From contig CAJNOP010000188.1 of assembly GCA_905250075.1 (NCBI GenBank), forward strand, positions 87,390 to 151,389: DNA of 64,000 nucleotides. Reading direction: 5' to 3'. This document shows positions 13,001 to 41,000 of the stretch, in pieces. The DNA comes from Rotaria sp. Silwood1 (lineage: Eukaryota; Rotifera; Eurotatoria; Philodinida; Philodinidae). The translations under genes and the position numbers were made by a program. Every line of letters starts with the position of its first letter. The first letter of the stretch is position 1. The notes under the pieces are model-generated. The model was given only the letters and a program-made list of their open reading frames with translations. It made no database searches and was not told the DNA's origin.

Positions 13001-15311
13001 TGTAATTCATTAGCAATTCGTTTATTGTCGTCATTCTCATTCGGTATATCTCCATATAATTTACCTCGAATAGAACATTTCTTGAATGTCATTATATTCT
13101 AAAAACAAGATGAAACTAATAATATTTTATCAATGATTTCTCTTTTAGAATGGATAATCAAAGACTACGAAAGTATGAAAATCGTTTTTTCTACAAGACA
13201 AATAAATAACATATGACACGATGAATAGAACATTCTACAAGTCAAATCTAATTTTCTGAAAAACAGTCTTCAATCGATATGAAATCTATATTGATATTAG
13301 TATGATTTCTACTCTATTGATTTTGAGAAAAGTTATAAAATAATAAGCATAAATACAGAAACAAATTCAAATAGTATCTATTTCATTTTTAACTAACGAT
13401 ATTTTTACATGAATATTTTAATTAATATACCTGAGTTAATGTTCCTGTTTTATCCGAAAAAATATATTCAATTTGACCTAATTCTTCATTAAGTGATGCT
13501 GTACGTGCTTGAGCTTGTGTATTATCTGGTTCATAATACATACTATTATCCCAATCGATCCATTTCGATTGAAAAAGACGAATAAATTCTATACTAATAT
13601 AAAGTGATATTGGTACAACAGTATTTAATAAAATAACATAGGAAAAAAAGACAAGTAAACCCATTTGAATAGCACCAGTACGTGAATTAGATGAAATATA
13701 AGATTCCCAAGATAAATACATGCGAAATTTAGAACCAACATTATATTCCCAAAATCCACAACCAATCGCCATTATAGAACACATGAGAAATAGAAAAACA
13801 AAAATCTACTGAAAATTAAATAATTAATATTTCTAGTGAATGTACTGAGTTCACGCTACCCATATACTGGATAAGTTATCAACCAAGTATACTTAGCAGA
13901 TATCTGCCAATTTTCTATAGAATTCTATGAAAAATTTGTCAACAAGCTAGTAGATTGAAAAATTTAGAAACATTTTGTATTCAAATACTGAAAGTGCTCA
14001 AGTATACATTGGTTTCTATGACATACTGGTAACAGAGTACTCTTATGGATATGTTGAAATCAGTAAATTCACTATGACAATATAAAATAATTTACTCCTA
14101 AGATTATTTTATTTAGCCAATTATCAATTTTCGTTCGCTTGAATTTTGGTGTATTACTGTTTTGCATTAGTTTTGTATCTGGACCAGCATAACATACAAC
14201 TATAATAGAAAAAAAAAGAATCCTATATTGAAAATTCTTTTTGAATACATAAAAATTTACATATTAAAAAACAATGTTTGATGTAAGAATAATTGACTTA
14301 CTTCCAAAAGCCCACTCTGTATTTCTTAATCGTGTTCCACGCAATAAAAAATTATCATTTTTTAATGAATATATTTGTCTATTCCATTTTAAAGTACCTT
14401 CAAATCGAAGAAAGTTATTATTTGGTGGTTCACATTCAATTTCAGCTAAAAAAATATAAATCAACAATAACTAATATTAATCGAATCTTTCTGTTTTTTT
14501 TTTTTTTTTTTTAATTTTTACCATCAAATTTTGATAATTTTTCTAAATCATCTTGAATATTAACTGTTACTTCAAGTGCTTCTCGAGGTTTTAAATTTGT
14601 TTCACTAAAAAAAAACTGATCTACAAATTTACTTAATTTTAATTAATCATATCTATTACCCATCTAAATCAGCTGTTTCAATTAAACATAATCCATTAGG
14701 TTCACTTGTTGAAATTAATATCATATCAGCCTTTAAAATATTAAATTTATTAAATTAAATAGTTAAAAAATATTTTTTACAGGTGTAAAATCATTATTAT
14801 TAATTCGTATTATATCACCAACTTTAATTTCTCTCCAATATTTTCTAAGAAGTTCTTTATTAATTAAAATATTACAATGTCGATTATTAACTTGTCTATC
14901 ACTTCGATATCTTGCCTATAAAGAAATCAATAATATAGATTAAAATAAAAAAAAAAAAAAAAACGAACAAAATCATCAACACCATCTTTGATTGCTGTAA
15001 TTGCAAGTACAAATATTAATGATAATAAAGTAGTGATTGGTTGAAGTGAACTAATTTGTGGTATAAATAATAAAATAAGTAAAAATAAAAAGAAAGCATT
15101 GGCAAGTCGAGTAAATTGTTCAAAAAGATTTTTTGGTAAAAATGTTATTATATTATATTTTGTTGTTGAAATTCGATTTTTCTTTGAAATAAATATGTAA
15201 AATATAAATATCAATTAATAATTTTGTTAGATTTTTTCTTACTGAAAATTTTTTCGATTCATTATATATTGGATCATTGGCTTTTATTATTCGATTAGCT
15301 GCTAAAAACAT
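10080..15311 (-). CDS. P4-ATPase, ATP8B-type phospholipid flippase
   Basis: Twenty exons on the minus strand join in phase into about 1176 codons: 15311-15243, 15181-14969, 14915-14781, 14730-14660, 14604-14522, 14445-14302, 14199-14096, 13805-13431, 13098-12772, 12711-12610, 12560-12441, 12391-12294, 12240-12062, 11996-11523, 11457-11234, 11175-11092, 11034-10997, 10890-10453, 10407-10267 and 10191-10080. Family motifs are intact: DGET of the actuator domain (split across exons 4 and 5), the phosphorylated aspartate in DKTGT (exon 8), a KGAD nucleotide-site motif (exon 11) and GDGANDV (exon 14). The C-terminal SGYAFSQQ motif matches ATP8B1/2/4 rather than other P4 classes. Such enzymes move phosphatidylserine or phosphatidylcholine inward with a CDC50 partner. 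Odd point: the ATG at 15311 overlaps a possible splice acceptor (TTTTTAG), and family members usually have 40-60 more N-terminal residues, so a small first exon may lie upstream. Exon 2 uses a weak donor (GTTCGT). Confidence 0.9.
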
Positions 15312-15649
15312 AGCAATGAAGATTTTTTTGATAATTACTGTTATTCTATCATTATGAGAAAAAAAAACAAATTACTTGCAACTTTATTTTTGTTACAACA
15401 AAATATTCTTTGCATGTTTATGTACAAATACCAATCTAAAATAATTAATATGTGATATTATTCATAGTTAATTGTCAAAAACTAAGTATTAGTTTCATTC
15501 TATTTAAATTTTCTGATGCTTAAAAATAATTTAAATTATGATATTGTTTCCTCAATCAAATATATTTTAAATATTTCTCGTAAAAATTAAACATTCAAGA
15601 AAAAAAGTAAATTTACTAGAATAATCTTCTAATATTAAAATCTAAAACA

Positions 15650-15659
15650 NNNNNNNNNN
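15650..15659. other. assembly gap (10 N)
   Basis: Ten consecutive unknown bases; true length unknown. The gap lies upstream of the first visible flippase exon, so missing sequence could include that gene's promoter or first exon. Confidence 0.98.
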
Positions 15660-16151
15660 TTGTTACATTTAATCTTTTAAATTGTAATCGTTAATAGATG
15701 GATAAAACAATCAAAATGAATATTTATTTGTGACACATCGATAGTTATTCTTTATTATAGTTTGTCAAAGTCTCAATGTGTTCATAGATGCAATATATAG
15801 TAATAAATATGTTTTATTGCTTAGAAACAAAGACGTAAAAAAAAAAGTGAGAAAAAAGAAAAGAAAATTTCACTCTAATTTTAATGATATACAATTGTTA
15901 TTCATTCAAGATTAAGTATTTTTCAATAAATAAGTATTGGATTTTAGACAATCAAGATATTAAAGAAAAATCATCTTAAACTGGTTGATATGTTGATAGC
16001 TACAGGATTTTTTTGTAGTATCTAATAGAAATGACAGCAAGTCTTGGAAATACTGACCATAAATTGAAATGAACCATCAATAAACTAGTCTTAAAAAAAA
16101 TATTTTGACTTTGATATTTAATTCTTACTTTATGATAACTATGCCCATTGG

Positions 16152-16495
16152 CTAGAGATCGTTTATCAGATCGTCGATAAATGTTTGATTAGACGCATTA
16201 TATACACATTGCAATGACATCGATTGAAATGCTTTGAATCCTGTTTCTTTTAATACTTGTTCGTGAATTGTTGGCAAAGATTTACAATGAATTATAGCCA
16301 GTATTGTAAAGACTGACGATAATTTTTCTATTATCAGGTAAAATGTTGGTATATATCGTCATAGGATATTTACATTTATCGAGCATGGTCTTTTATGCTA
16401 CAGTATTGTCGATCATGCGAATAAGATTTGTGTTTTCAGCAAGTTTTATATTTGTATATTGTCTTATAAAATTCTGTGACTGTGATGATTCTAAA
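16152..16495 (-). pseudogene. decayed coding fragment, unknown family
   Basis: Reading the minus strand gives a protein-like stretch of about 115 codons broken twice: one in-frame TAA after IDNTVA, then a one-base frame change after IIVSLYN. The second part runs as IHCKSLPTIHEQVLKETGF and ends in FIDDLINDL at a stop (16154-16152). Codon content is far richer in charged and polar residues than the surrounding noncoding DNA would give. I do not recognise the family. An intron could explain the frame change but not the stop, so a pseudogene is the simpler reading. Confidence 0.35.
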
Positions 16496-19400
16496 CGGAC
16501 ATATAGATAGTATATAAGAGATGACAATACAAAAAAAAACAGAAAGATATGAGAAGATGATAGTTTTAGAAAAATGCCATATTATAAGTTTTCAGTGAAT
16601 CCTGCTAAAAAATAGATATTTGTTTTTCTCTGGCGATACAATTGAGTTTTCCTGAAATGTAACAAGATACAATTTTAAATATCATATAATAAGATGGCAG
16701 ATAATAGAATGATTAAATGATAAAAAGTTGTGTGTGAATAAAAATTAGAGACTGAAACGAATAAGAAAATTATCATTGAGTTCAGTTTGACTATTACAGC
16801 AACAGAAAAAAAATGATATTCTCATCTTCTTACATTATTTATTGATTAAGCTACATAGTTCTGTATGTTCACATTCTAGTTACCTGTTCTATATTTGATA
16901 TATTCATACATATTCAAAGCAAAATTTATTTGATTAAAACAAAAAAGTACAATAAAAAATAGATTTTATACAATAAAATTACTTATAGAAATTCGACATT
17001 AATGAAACGGATAACAATATCACTACGATAATTAGCGAAAAGACTTAACAATAAAAGGTTAGCAGCTTGTTACAGTAACAAAATTTTATTTAACAAGAAT
17101 AAAATAGACAGATGCAAAAATAATAATAAAAGACAGAAATCGCTGTACAATTTCGAGATTATCACAAGTATTCATTGATTTTCTGATATATGTATTTCGT
17201 TAAAAATGAAAATATCTTTGTATTATTAAACTTATTATACTAAAAGATAGTTAAGAAGTTGTTAACAAATATCTATCGAAAGTTTTGAATATAACTTTAC
17301 AACTGCTATTCATTTCTTTTGTATCTATATAACTTATTCAAGTCAATTAATCAGTATCACATAGCATTATTTAGTCAATTTAATTAGTGTCAATTATACA
17401 TTTACACCTGAAAAGTCAACTCTTTGTTTTTTTTTGTTTGTTTCCTATTCCTTGGCCTGTTTTTTTTTATGGCAAATAATTCTTGATGGTTTCATTGTGC
17501 TGAAATTTTATTCAATAATTGTTCATAATGAAACATGAGAAGTGTCATTTAGCAATTTAGTAAGATAATAAATGATCTATATTTTGTTTGTACTTATTAA
17601 ACTATGATTGAATAGTTTTCAATTTTATCTGTTTTATTCCCAAAGTGTTTGTAATACAGAGAACAAAACTCAATAATGACATATTCAGTCGATTTCACTC
17701 GATAAAATCTATATGCAATTCAGTTTTGGTCTTTGATTGTTATTCATTCGTTTGTTGTCTTGATTGAATATTGATATTCATTATAATCTTTATTGTTATT
17801 TTTCTTTATTTAATCTTGTCTCTACTATATAATCAAATATATTTAAGTTTCCTAGAGATGTATACTTGCAATAAGGACTAAGATAATAAATGTTTGCAGT
17901 AATAAGAATGAGACTAGAGAAATAATGTGAGTTTTAATTAAAAGAAAATGACGTCGTTTACAAAATGAGTACCGTGAGACCACAATCTATAATTATTGTT
18001 TAAAGGGAAGAATAATAGTTTTGAGCTAATTAACTATTGTTGATGAAAATATAAAATAAACACCGTGTATTCATCACAACGGAATGAACGATCATAACCT
18101 TGAAGACAAAAAAAAAGAAATAGTTTCGTAGAAGTCACATATATTTTTCAAGAGAATCATGAGAATAATTTTATAGTTGAAGTGTTTCTGCTTCTCTATG
18201 TTTTCCTTACAGTCCTTAGCAATCGTTGTTAAAGGTCATTGTGCATGAACTTTCGTCTAGCATTTGAAAATAATAAACACTAGATTTCTTTCCGATAATC
18301 CTTTAGCAACGGAAATATAAAGATGAATAGATTTTTAAAAAAAGCATAAACTGATCAATTTTCAACTTGCCGGTAAAATCAATATCGGTATTTCTTAGTT
18401 TATCAAGACATCGAACAGTACGTTCAGACTTGCTGAAAATATACTGGATGTGTACAAGACACTAATTTTTCAGCTAGCTCAATGATTAGAAAAATAAAAA
18501 TAACGTTAATTTAATAGAAACAAAATAACAAAAAGAAGACGAACACATAAATAGCCAATCGCAATAAAATAGGACAGATTGTTTCTCTGATGATCAATTA
18601 TTTTTTTGAAAAGAACAATAGCCTGCTAGAGATTTTTAACCTTAGGTATTTTGAATTAATATTAAGAAACTAATGAACATATATAAGCTTCACATATTAG
18701 TCCCTCAAGGGGTTGCATGATTTCTAATTATCAGATGTGAAACGGACTTTCAACTTCAATCTACATCTAAGAAAATAATTTAAAATAGTAAAAAAAAGAA
18801 GATAATTTTACGTTTTTTTGTTGAACATCATAATGAAATAGTAAAACTTCATGATCAAATCCTAGTAAATAAAAAAAAAAAGGATACAATAAGAATGAGT
18901 AACGCTACGGAAATAAAAAATTTAATTAAACGTTTCTCATTCACTCGTCTGCATTATATTATATTTCATTCAATGGAAATCGATGCATTATTTGCTAATT
19001 CCCTTGATCTTTATCCATCAGATGTTATCATTATATAAAAACTATTGTTGTATCTAATCTCTCGTTGATGATGTAGTTTTTCTTTATATTTATAATCATT
19101 TTCATTAAATAATATCACTCATATTTATTATTTATTCATAGAAAAAGGTCTTATGTCTATCATTAAATCTAGAAAAAATTAAGCCTACTCTTTTTGACTT
19201 TTCCAACGCCTACAAGATTTCCAACAACACTTAATAGCTAACAAGAATAATATTTACATTTAATAAGAGAGTTTATTTTTAAAGATAGAAGTCGGTCAAA
19301 TCTATGATTTTTGACATAAGTAAGAGCATTTTAATGACGTCAATCCAATGATTATGATAAAACTTTCAATGGATCTTTTAAAAAGTGTTGAAATATTGAA

Positions 19401-20203
19401 AGCTAATTTTGAAATATTAGATGTTCATTTAAATAATATTGTATATATTCGTTTTTTAGAAATTCATGAAAATTAAATGACAAAAATCTCAAAAAAAATA
19501 AAAAAGAGAATCCAATGAGACAGTTTACATGTATTATTCTTTAAATAGCAATGTATAATTCTTCAATTTCATTATAATTTTCTTTAAAATTCTATAAATA
19601 ATTCTTTTCAAGAACATATTATTTATTATCTATTTATAGAAAAGAAGAAAGTTCAGTAAGAACTTTTATCATTAATATCAATTTCTTGATGGATTTTTTC
19701 AAATATCTCAAATCAATTTTTTTTTGCCATAATCTATACTTTTTTTTTGCGTTACAAATATCATCAATACGTTCAACGAGGATATCTTTATTCTATAGTT
19801 CAGTCAAAAGAAAAATTCGTTTTCTTTTCAATTAATAAAATGAATTCAAGTTATTTAATGTAGATAATAAATTCTTTTAGTATGACGTAGAATATCTCTG
19901 CCAAATAATTAAACCTGTATATTCTCATATCAATTTATCGATCACTATTTTCCATAATCATTCTACTCATAATTAATGAATTAACATCATTTTAGCATTA
20001 AGTTTTTCACTATTTTAATAGAAAATTGAGCTCAATAGATAATTTTTCATCTAATAGCTTCGCTATTACAAACACGATATAATCATTAACAACGATTACA
20101 AGCCATTAAAACGATTCATAAATGAAACAAATTTTGTAAAAATTTTTTTTTCTCATCACTTACAAACAAATATATCTATATCGTTTGTGTCATATCAGAT
20201 GAG

Positions 20204-20401
20204 TTATTTTATATCAAAAAAAGAATCAAATTTTTGAAAATCAGCTTCAATTGAATGACGTTTATTTTGTTTTGATACCGTTGAAAATAATACTAATGCA
20301 TCACGATCTTCTCTATAGCGAGTACTAGAATTGATAGAGGTAGAAGGAAGGATGACAAAGAATCCGACGGAATTGATAAAGTAAATGTTGTTGTTTGACA
20401 T
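20204..20401 (-). CDS. possible small protein, divergent from NF1
   Basis: A 65-codon frame on the minus strand whose ATG lies about 250 bp from the NF1 start, so the two would share an upstream region containing the TGACGTCA site at 20565. The second half is well mixed in residue type (RYREDRDALVLFSTVSKQ), but there is no known domain, signal or helix. It is short enough to be chance in this AT-rich sequence. Confidence 0.2.
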   Translation of the reverse strand: MSNNNIYFINSVGFFVILPSTSINSSTRYREDRDALVLFSTVSKQNKRHSIEADFQKFDSFFDIK

Positions 20402-20564
20402 GATAAATTATTTGTACTAATATAACGGTTTAGTTGAAGATGAAAAATAAATAATCGACTCACTAGTTTCCTTTAGAATTCCAGGAAGAAAGAGAGAAAA
20501 AAATAAGCAGTTTTTTTTTCATTGGTTGGAATAAGTCCTCTATTCTTGTGTCGCTTTTGATTAT

Positions 20565-20572
20565 TGACGTCA
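20565..20572. promoter_or_regulatory. CRE-like palindrome upstream of NF1
   Basis: Perfect TGACGTCA, 83 bp before the NF1 start codon. A CREB/ATF site at this distance is common in animal promoters; the human NF1 promoter is also reported to contain a CRE. Function here is inferred. Confidence 0.45.
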
Positions 20573-20654
20573 AAATAGTATGTGTTGAGATTTCTTTTGA
20601 GCACATCTTATGAACGAGGTTTTATAATCGATATTGTTTTGTTTTCAATAAAAC

Positions 20655-35994
<15,340 letters not shown>

Positions 35995-36100
35995 ATATAT
36001 AATTGTTGTCTCTTCTTGTCATTCTCAATGTTGTAAATTTTTGTAATTATATTTTAATCTCTTTATTTTTTTTTTCATAAATGTAGTGTTTCAATGTTAA

Positions 36101-36106
36101 AATAAA
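36101..36106 (+). terminator. NF1: poly(A) signal of NF1
   Basis: AATAAA 107 bp after the NF1 stop and about 70 bp before the splice acceptor that precedes TIM22. This is the spacing seen between cistrons of trans-spliced operons. Confidence 0.6.
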
Positions 36107-36174
36107 TATGCTTTTAATGAATAAATAAATAAATAAATATATATATATGTATGTATGAATAAATAATTTTTTTC

Positions 36175-36179
36175 TAGCA
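36175..36179 (+). promoter_or_regulatory. putative trans-splice acceptor before TIM22
   Basis: TTTTTTTCTAG ends at 36177, two bases before the ATG at 36180. There is no room for a promoter and no obvious 5' UTR exon between it and the NF1 poly(A) signal, so a spliced-leader acceptor is likely. Confidence 0.5.
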
Positions 36180-37004
36180 ATGTCTTCAGGTGTTTATCAA
36201 CCAAATATATTCGTAAAAAAAGAAGAAAAACCATTATTAGATGAAAGTTTAACAACAGTTGCTGATCGACAAATATTTTCAATAATTGATCATTTAATGG
36301 GTTCAAAAAGAAAATGGTCAGGTATTAATAATCGATTAATTCCAAGTGATGGATCAGGAAGATTACCAGGAATGGGTTCAGCTGGAATGGCACCAGAGGA
36401 ATTACGTGTGAGAAAATTTATGGAAAGTTGTACATTTAAAGCAATGATTAGTTGTGCTGGAGGCATGTTTATTAAATTCAATTATAATATTGAAATTTTT
36501 AAAGTGTTTTTTCTATTTTTATTCCAAAGGTTTTGTATTGGGTATTGGTCTTGGTGTATTTACAGCAAGTATTGATCCAATGTCTACGATTCAAACAGCA
36601 ACACCAGGTGCAACACCAACACTAAAAGATGTTTGGCGTGAAATGCGAACTAGATCGTTGAGTTATGCTAAAAATTTTGCAATTGTTGGTTTAGTTTTTA
36701 GTACAGTTGAATGTAACATTGAATCTGTAGGAAAATTTTATTTATTAAGAAGAATAAGTTTGATTAAATTTTGATTTTTAGTATCGAGCAAAATCTGATA
36801 TTCGAAATGGAACTTATGCTGGATTTGTTACGGGTGGTTTACTAGGACTTCGTGGTCAGTTTTATTGAAAATAAATCAAAATTAAATAAATCATTGTAAA
36901 CTATGTTTTTTTTTCTAGCTGGACTTCAAGCGAGTGTCATTGGTGCAGTCGGTTTTGCTGCTTTTTCTACAGCTATTGAATATTTTCTTTTGAATTATCA
37001 TTAA
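36180..37004 (+). CDS. TIMM22: mitochondrial inner-membrane translocase subunit Tim22
   Basis: Four exons, 36180-36462, 36530-36726, 36782-36854 and 36919-37004, give 212 residues (human 194). The Tim17/Tim22/Tim23 fold is present: ESCTFKAMISCAGG, then GIGLGVFTASID (helix 1), RSLSYAKNFAIVGLVFS with TVECNIES (helix 2), and the last two helices around GFVTGGLLGLRAG and GAVGFAAFSTAIEYF. The conserved cysteine pair (ESC and TVEC) that forms the Tim22 disulphide is kept. The protein is the channel of the carrier translocase that inserts metabolite carriers into the inner membrane. The first intron is of GC-AG type (GCATGT donor at 36463). The gene starts 185 bp after NF1 and directly after a splice acceptor, suggesting co-transcription. 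AATAAA at 37027. Confidence 0.93.
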
Positions 37005-37026
37005 GATATACTTGTTTTTTGTTTGG

Positions 37027-37032
37027 AATAAA
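37027..37032 (+). terminator. poly(A) signal of TIM22
   Basis: AATAAA 23 bp after the stop codon of TIM22. Confidence 0.55.
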
Positions 37033-40000
37033 AATATATAAAAAAATAAAAAGAATTGAAGCATTTTAAAATCATATTACCATGCTTAGTTAACCCTGAC
37101 ATGACCACCTAAGGTCCATGCCGATCCAGCCAATTTTATCATACTATTACAACAATACAATATTAGATAAAATCGCTCATTTTCCAGATATACTCTAATG
37201 AAGACTGTTAGAATATACTGATAATATCTGATAGTTATGTCCCTCCTTCCTTCTATTATTGACATGAGTAGACTATCCCAAAGTACATGCAAATATTTGT
37301 TGCCTATCTGGGAAATGTTTTTTGAAATTATTTTTATTTGTGGATATAGTTAAATATTTAAAAATGAAATCTATATTGCATCTACACAATCCATAATGAG
37401 AGCTTTCTTAAACATTTTTTGATATCTAGATCTTTAAATAAAACACTTCGTTAATTTAGAAGAACAATACACTAGTGTATCATATAAAAAAATTGTTCAC
37501 TATAATTCGATTATTTCGATTCAATAAGTATGATTTCAAATTTTGTTAAACGCAAACATTGATCATCTATAAAATCAGTTCATTTCTACGAAGTTTATAT
37601 ACATGTACTGCTATCTATTTAATTTCTTTGTCTGCAGACAAACAAAGTCATAGTTAATTTATTTTGTTACTTTCTTGTGTAAAATATACAAGATTCGATT
37701 ACACAGGATTTAAATAATGGTAGTAGTATATATAAATTTTAAAGAGAAAATTCTACGATTTTTGGTTTACGGTGAAGACTAAGATTATGACAGCAATCAT
37801 TCATTTTCTGCATTTGAGTGAGAACTTGTTCAGCTATTTTTCCATACGGCGTTCGATTTTAATCACATTCTACAATTATTTTATAAGAAACGACGCGCCG
37901 CGATAGAATTGGACAAGATTATGGCATTCCTGTAAAGTAAAGGTGACCAACGGAAAAAAAAATGAAGACTCACTATTGCGTTCAGAACCTGAAGTAAAAC
38001 TATAAAGCTTCTCAACAGAAAACGGTAGTAAGTAGGCATGCAAGCAACAATTTGTGCGCTGACGCAGATCATTGATTTCAACATGAAAGTTGATATGATC
38101 GATTGTTGACGATATTTTGATACTGTTTAGCGTTCTATTTCCGAGTATAAATGAAATGTAGAAATTGAAGCGATCGAATGTTTTTTGTATCGTACGAGTG
38201 TAAACTATAGATTATCAAGAATCTCTTTAATGTTAGAAGAAATATCAAGATATCTTTATCTGCTCTTCACAAACATTTCACTAATAGAATGATACTATAA
38301 GACAGATATTGTCATTCCATCACATTGATAAGACTAAGTGAAAGCAGTTGGCTAGAATAATAATTAGATAAATAATAGAAGTGACATTGATCAATTTTGA
38401 ATGTTTGAATGGATCTACAAAATCATTGTAGTTGATTATGATCTTCTTGCCAATCATTCACAACATCAATGGATGTGACATATAATTGTATGAGCTTATC
38501 ATATCAATGATTCAATTAAGTAAATGCACGAAGAATATCACATGTAGTAAGAAAATCGAAGACGTAATAAACAATTTCGTTTGAAAGCGTAACTAATTAT
38601 GTTCTTTTTCGTGACATCTTATGTCTACAGTATGGTAAATAATCAAACGGAGTACAAACAAGTTTTATGCAAGAAAAAGAGAAGAAAAAAAACAAAATAA
38701 AGTGTTATTAATCAGTTTATTGACACTGGCATTACAAAAAGTCTAGAAGACAAAAGGAACTGATCAAGTGCTTGATTTTACTTTTCAATATCATGTATCA
38801 AAACATACAAAACAAAAACTAGTTGATTAATATATTAACTTGTAGAAAAGAAGCTATTCTACAAGATGCACTATTGGTTCTTTTTTGTTTTTGTATAGAT
38901 CACTTCAGTCTTTGTTTTCCTTAAATCCTCATTTTTGAAAAATTGACTCACTAATAGACCTCGTCGGGTCCAGAATTTTTGGACCCGGACCCGGTCGCTT
39001 AAATTTTTTGGATCCAAACACAATGACAAGTCAGTTTAGATAGTATAGTCAAGAAGGGTTTTGTTGTTTTTTATCTATTTTCTAAATACATTTGATCTCT
39101 TCTTTGTATAAAACGAACAAAACTTTAAAAAAATTCAAAATAAATTGTATGGATCAAAGTTTTCTTTAGACCTGGACCCAGTTAAAGCAAAATTTTCAGA
39201 CCCGGACCCGGACCCGGACCCGTGCGGGTCCGGGTCCTACCTGACGGGGTCTACTCACTAACCACAAAGCGTTTTGTATAAAGAGGAGTTCTTGGCTAAA
39301 TGCCTATAGTTTCACTTATGTAAAAGTCATTGCGTAGTTAAATACTTAATTTTTTGGAGGCTTGTCTTTTCGACAAAACCACCAGCTCAAATATTTTTTT
39401 TGGTACCTTCGAAAAAGAACTTATAGGTGTCAGCAAAAGCCTAATGGATCATCACTGAATCTAATTTTTTTAGCTTCGAAAAAAATTCCTTCACTAGTCT
39501 CAAACAAAAACCGGTACAGTATTTCCAGTTTCATATTCAAAGAATGCGAAACTTTGATCATCATCCATATTTTTTAGCTTTTTCTAAGATACTTTCAATC
39601 AGATCAAAATGAGCAACGATTCGCACCACAAACTTTGCCTCACACTTTCGGTCAAAGATTACCTTACTATTCTCGAACAAAAAAAACTAAAATAAAATTT
39701 GCTGTAAGATTCGTATAAAGCATAATTTAATTTAAGATAACTATTATTTGTTCTTCTTTCATAGTGATTACAATATATTATGTGAATCGTCATTCATCAT
39801 AGACGTGTATTAATAGTAGGCAGTAATTCACTAACTGAAACTTATGTTATAAATTATTCTTTGTGACAATGTCAACAGCAGCTTCACTGTGTAATATATT
39901 TTAATTGTTCAAGAACTCTACTAAAGTTTCTTTTAGTCATAAGAAAATATTAATATTTAGTAGTAGTATATAAGATATTTAAAATACAATTACCCAACAT

Positions 40001-40258
40001 CGGTAACTTATAAAGATTTCATAAAAAATATTTTTGTAAGGAATTGAAATTTTTTATATCTTTATTATTTTATCTAAACATATATTTTTATCATTCTATA
40101 AAATATTTAATACGTCTTTCATTGATTAATGAATGATGATCTACAATATATATATATATATATTTCTTTCAATATTCATATTCGATATTTTAGTTCTTAA
40201 ATAAAATGTTCTTCTATTTGTCTACTGTACATTGACATTTTAATATTTGTAGGGAATC
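37033..40258. other. intergenic between convergent TIM22 and EF-hand genes
   Basis: AT-rich. It contains a hAT-type MITE (38955-39253). A minus-strand stretch near 37724-37875 reads as protein-like (NRTPYGKIAEQVLTQMQKMN) but has an in-frame stop and no supported neighbours. Nothing else was supported. Confidence 0.45.
38947..39261. mobile_element. second hAT-type MITE with GGACCC repeats
   Basis: A 299-bp element (38955-39253) between perfect 8-bp direct repeats CTCACTAA (38947-38954 and 39254-39261), again fitting nTnnnnAn. Terminal inverted repeats are TAGACCYCGTCRGGT. Both ends carry tandem GGACCC/GGGTCC hexamers around an AT-rich core without coding capacity. The layout parallels the element in NF1 intron 16, but the terminal sequence differs, so it belongs to another family. 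Confidence 0.85.
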
Positions 40259-40264
40259 TTTATT
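40259..40264 (-). terminator. poly(A) signal of the EF-hand gene
   Basis: AATAAA on the minus strand about 117 bp after the stop codon at 40381. Confidence 0.45.
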
Positions 40265-40380
40265 CGTAAACAAGAATAAATATAAAATAACTGCGTACAT
40301 TTCATTATTGAAACTATACAATAATATTATATATTTAAAACAAAAAGAAAAAAAATAAATTGATTAGATTATTCTTTATC

Positions 40381-41000
40381 TTATGTATGAAGAAGAAATT
40401 GTATGAAAGCATCATAATTAATTGATCCTGTTTTATGTGGATCAGCTTGACCAATCATATCATCAGCTTCATCTTCTGTTAATTCACTATCCCATAGCTA
40501 AAATTCAATTGAAATGATTTTTTCTTTTTTGTGTAGTTTATTGTCTTACTCGAACAAATCGTTTAAGTTCATTAGCATTAATTGTTCCATTTCCATCTTT
40601 ATCAAAAACTCGAAATGTTGCACGAAGTTCATCTTCTAAATCTTCTTGTTTAATAGGTGTTGTCATAATTGATATAAATTCTCTCATATCAATTCCACCT
40701 GAATGATCTTCATCAGCTGAACCAAGTAACAATTGAGCTTCATTATCAGCTAATATCATATCTTCAAAAATAAACAATAATAATAAAAAAACAAACAAAT
40801 GAAAGACTTGTTCTTTCAATACTTGCAGATTCTGCTACTTGAATAATATCTTCAGCTCCTACAAAACCTTTCGATTGTGTATCCATAATACTAAAAGCAG
40901 CTTGAAAATCTTGTATTTTTTCTGCTGATAAATCGGTAGGTAATGATAACCCTTGAGTACGTATTCCATCTACTAGATCCTTTTCATTTGAATTACTCAT
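40381..41000 (-). CDS. calmodulin/centrin-type EF-hand protein
   Basis: Three exons, 41000-40823, 40761-40550 and 40497-40381, give 168 residues, about the length of centrins and a little longer than calmodulin. Four EF-hands are visible. Hand 1 (DTQSKGFVGAED) is degenerate at the last chelating position. Hands 2 (DEDHSGGIDMRE) and 3 (DKDGNGTINANE) are canonical. Hand 4 (DPHKTGSINYDA) lacks the terminal glutamate. Thus two strong calcium sites remain. The leader of about 22 residues before the first helix and the ELKRF segment recall centrins, but the C-terminus lacks the centrin tail, so the subfamily is uncertain. A splice acceptor (TTCATTTTAG) lies 11 bp before the ATG, suggesting trans-splicing or a 5' UTR intron. 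It follows the DnaJ gene in the same direction at 397 bp. Confidence 0.85.

Larger units (their letters stand above)
15312..20654. other. long gene-poor stretch between the flippase and NF1
   Basis: Very AT-rich. It holds an assembly gap, one decayed coding fragment (16152-16495), a TGACGTCA site at 19335-19342 and a 65-codon minus-strand frame at 20204-20401 that I could not confirm. An unseen first exon of the flippase may lie near 15320-15600. No RNA gene was recognised. Confidence 0.45.

Noticed and set aside
37724..37875. Protein-like minus-strand stretch containing NRTPYGKIAEQVLTQMQKMN
   Set aside because: An in-frame stop interrupts it and no neighbouring exon could be joined; too short to call a pseudogene.
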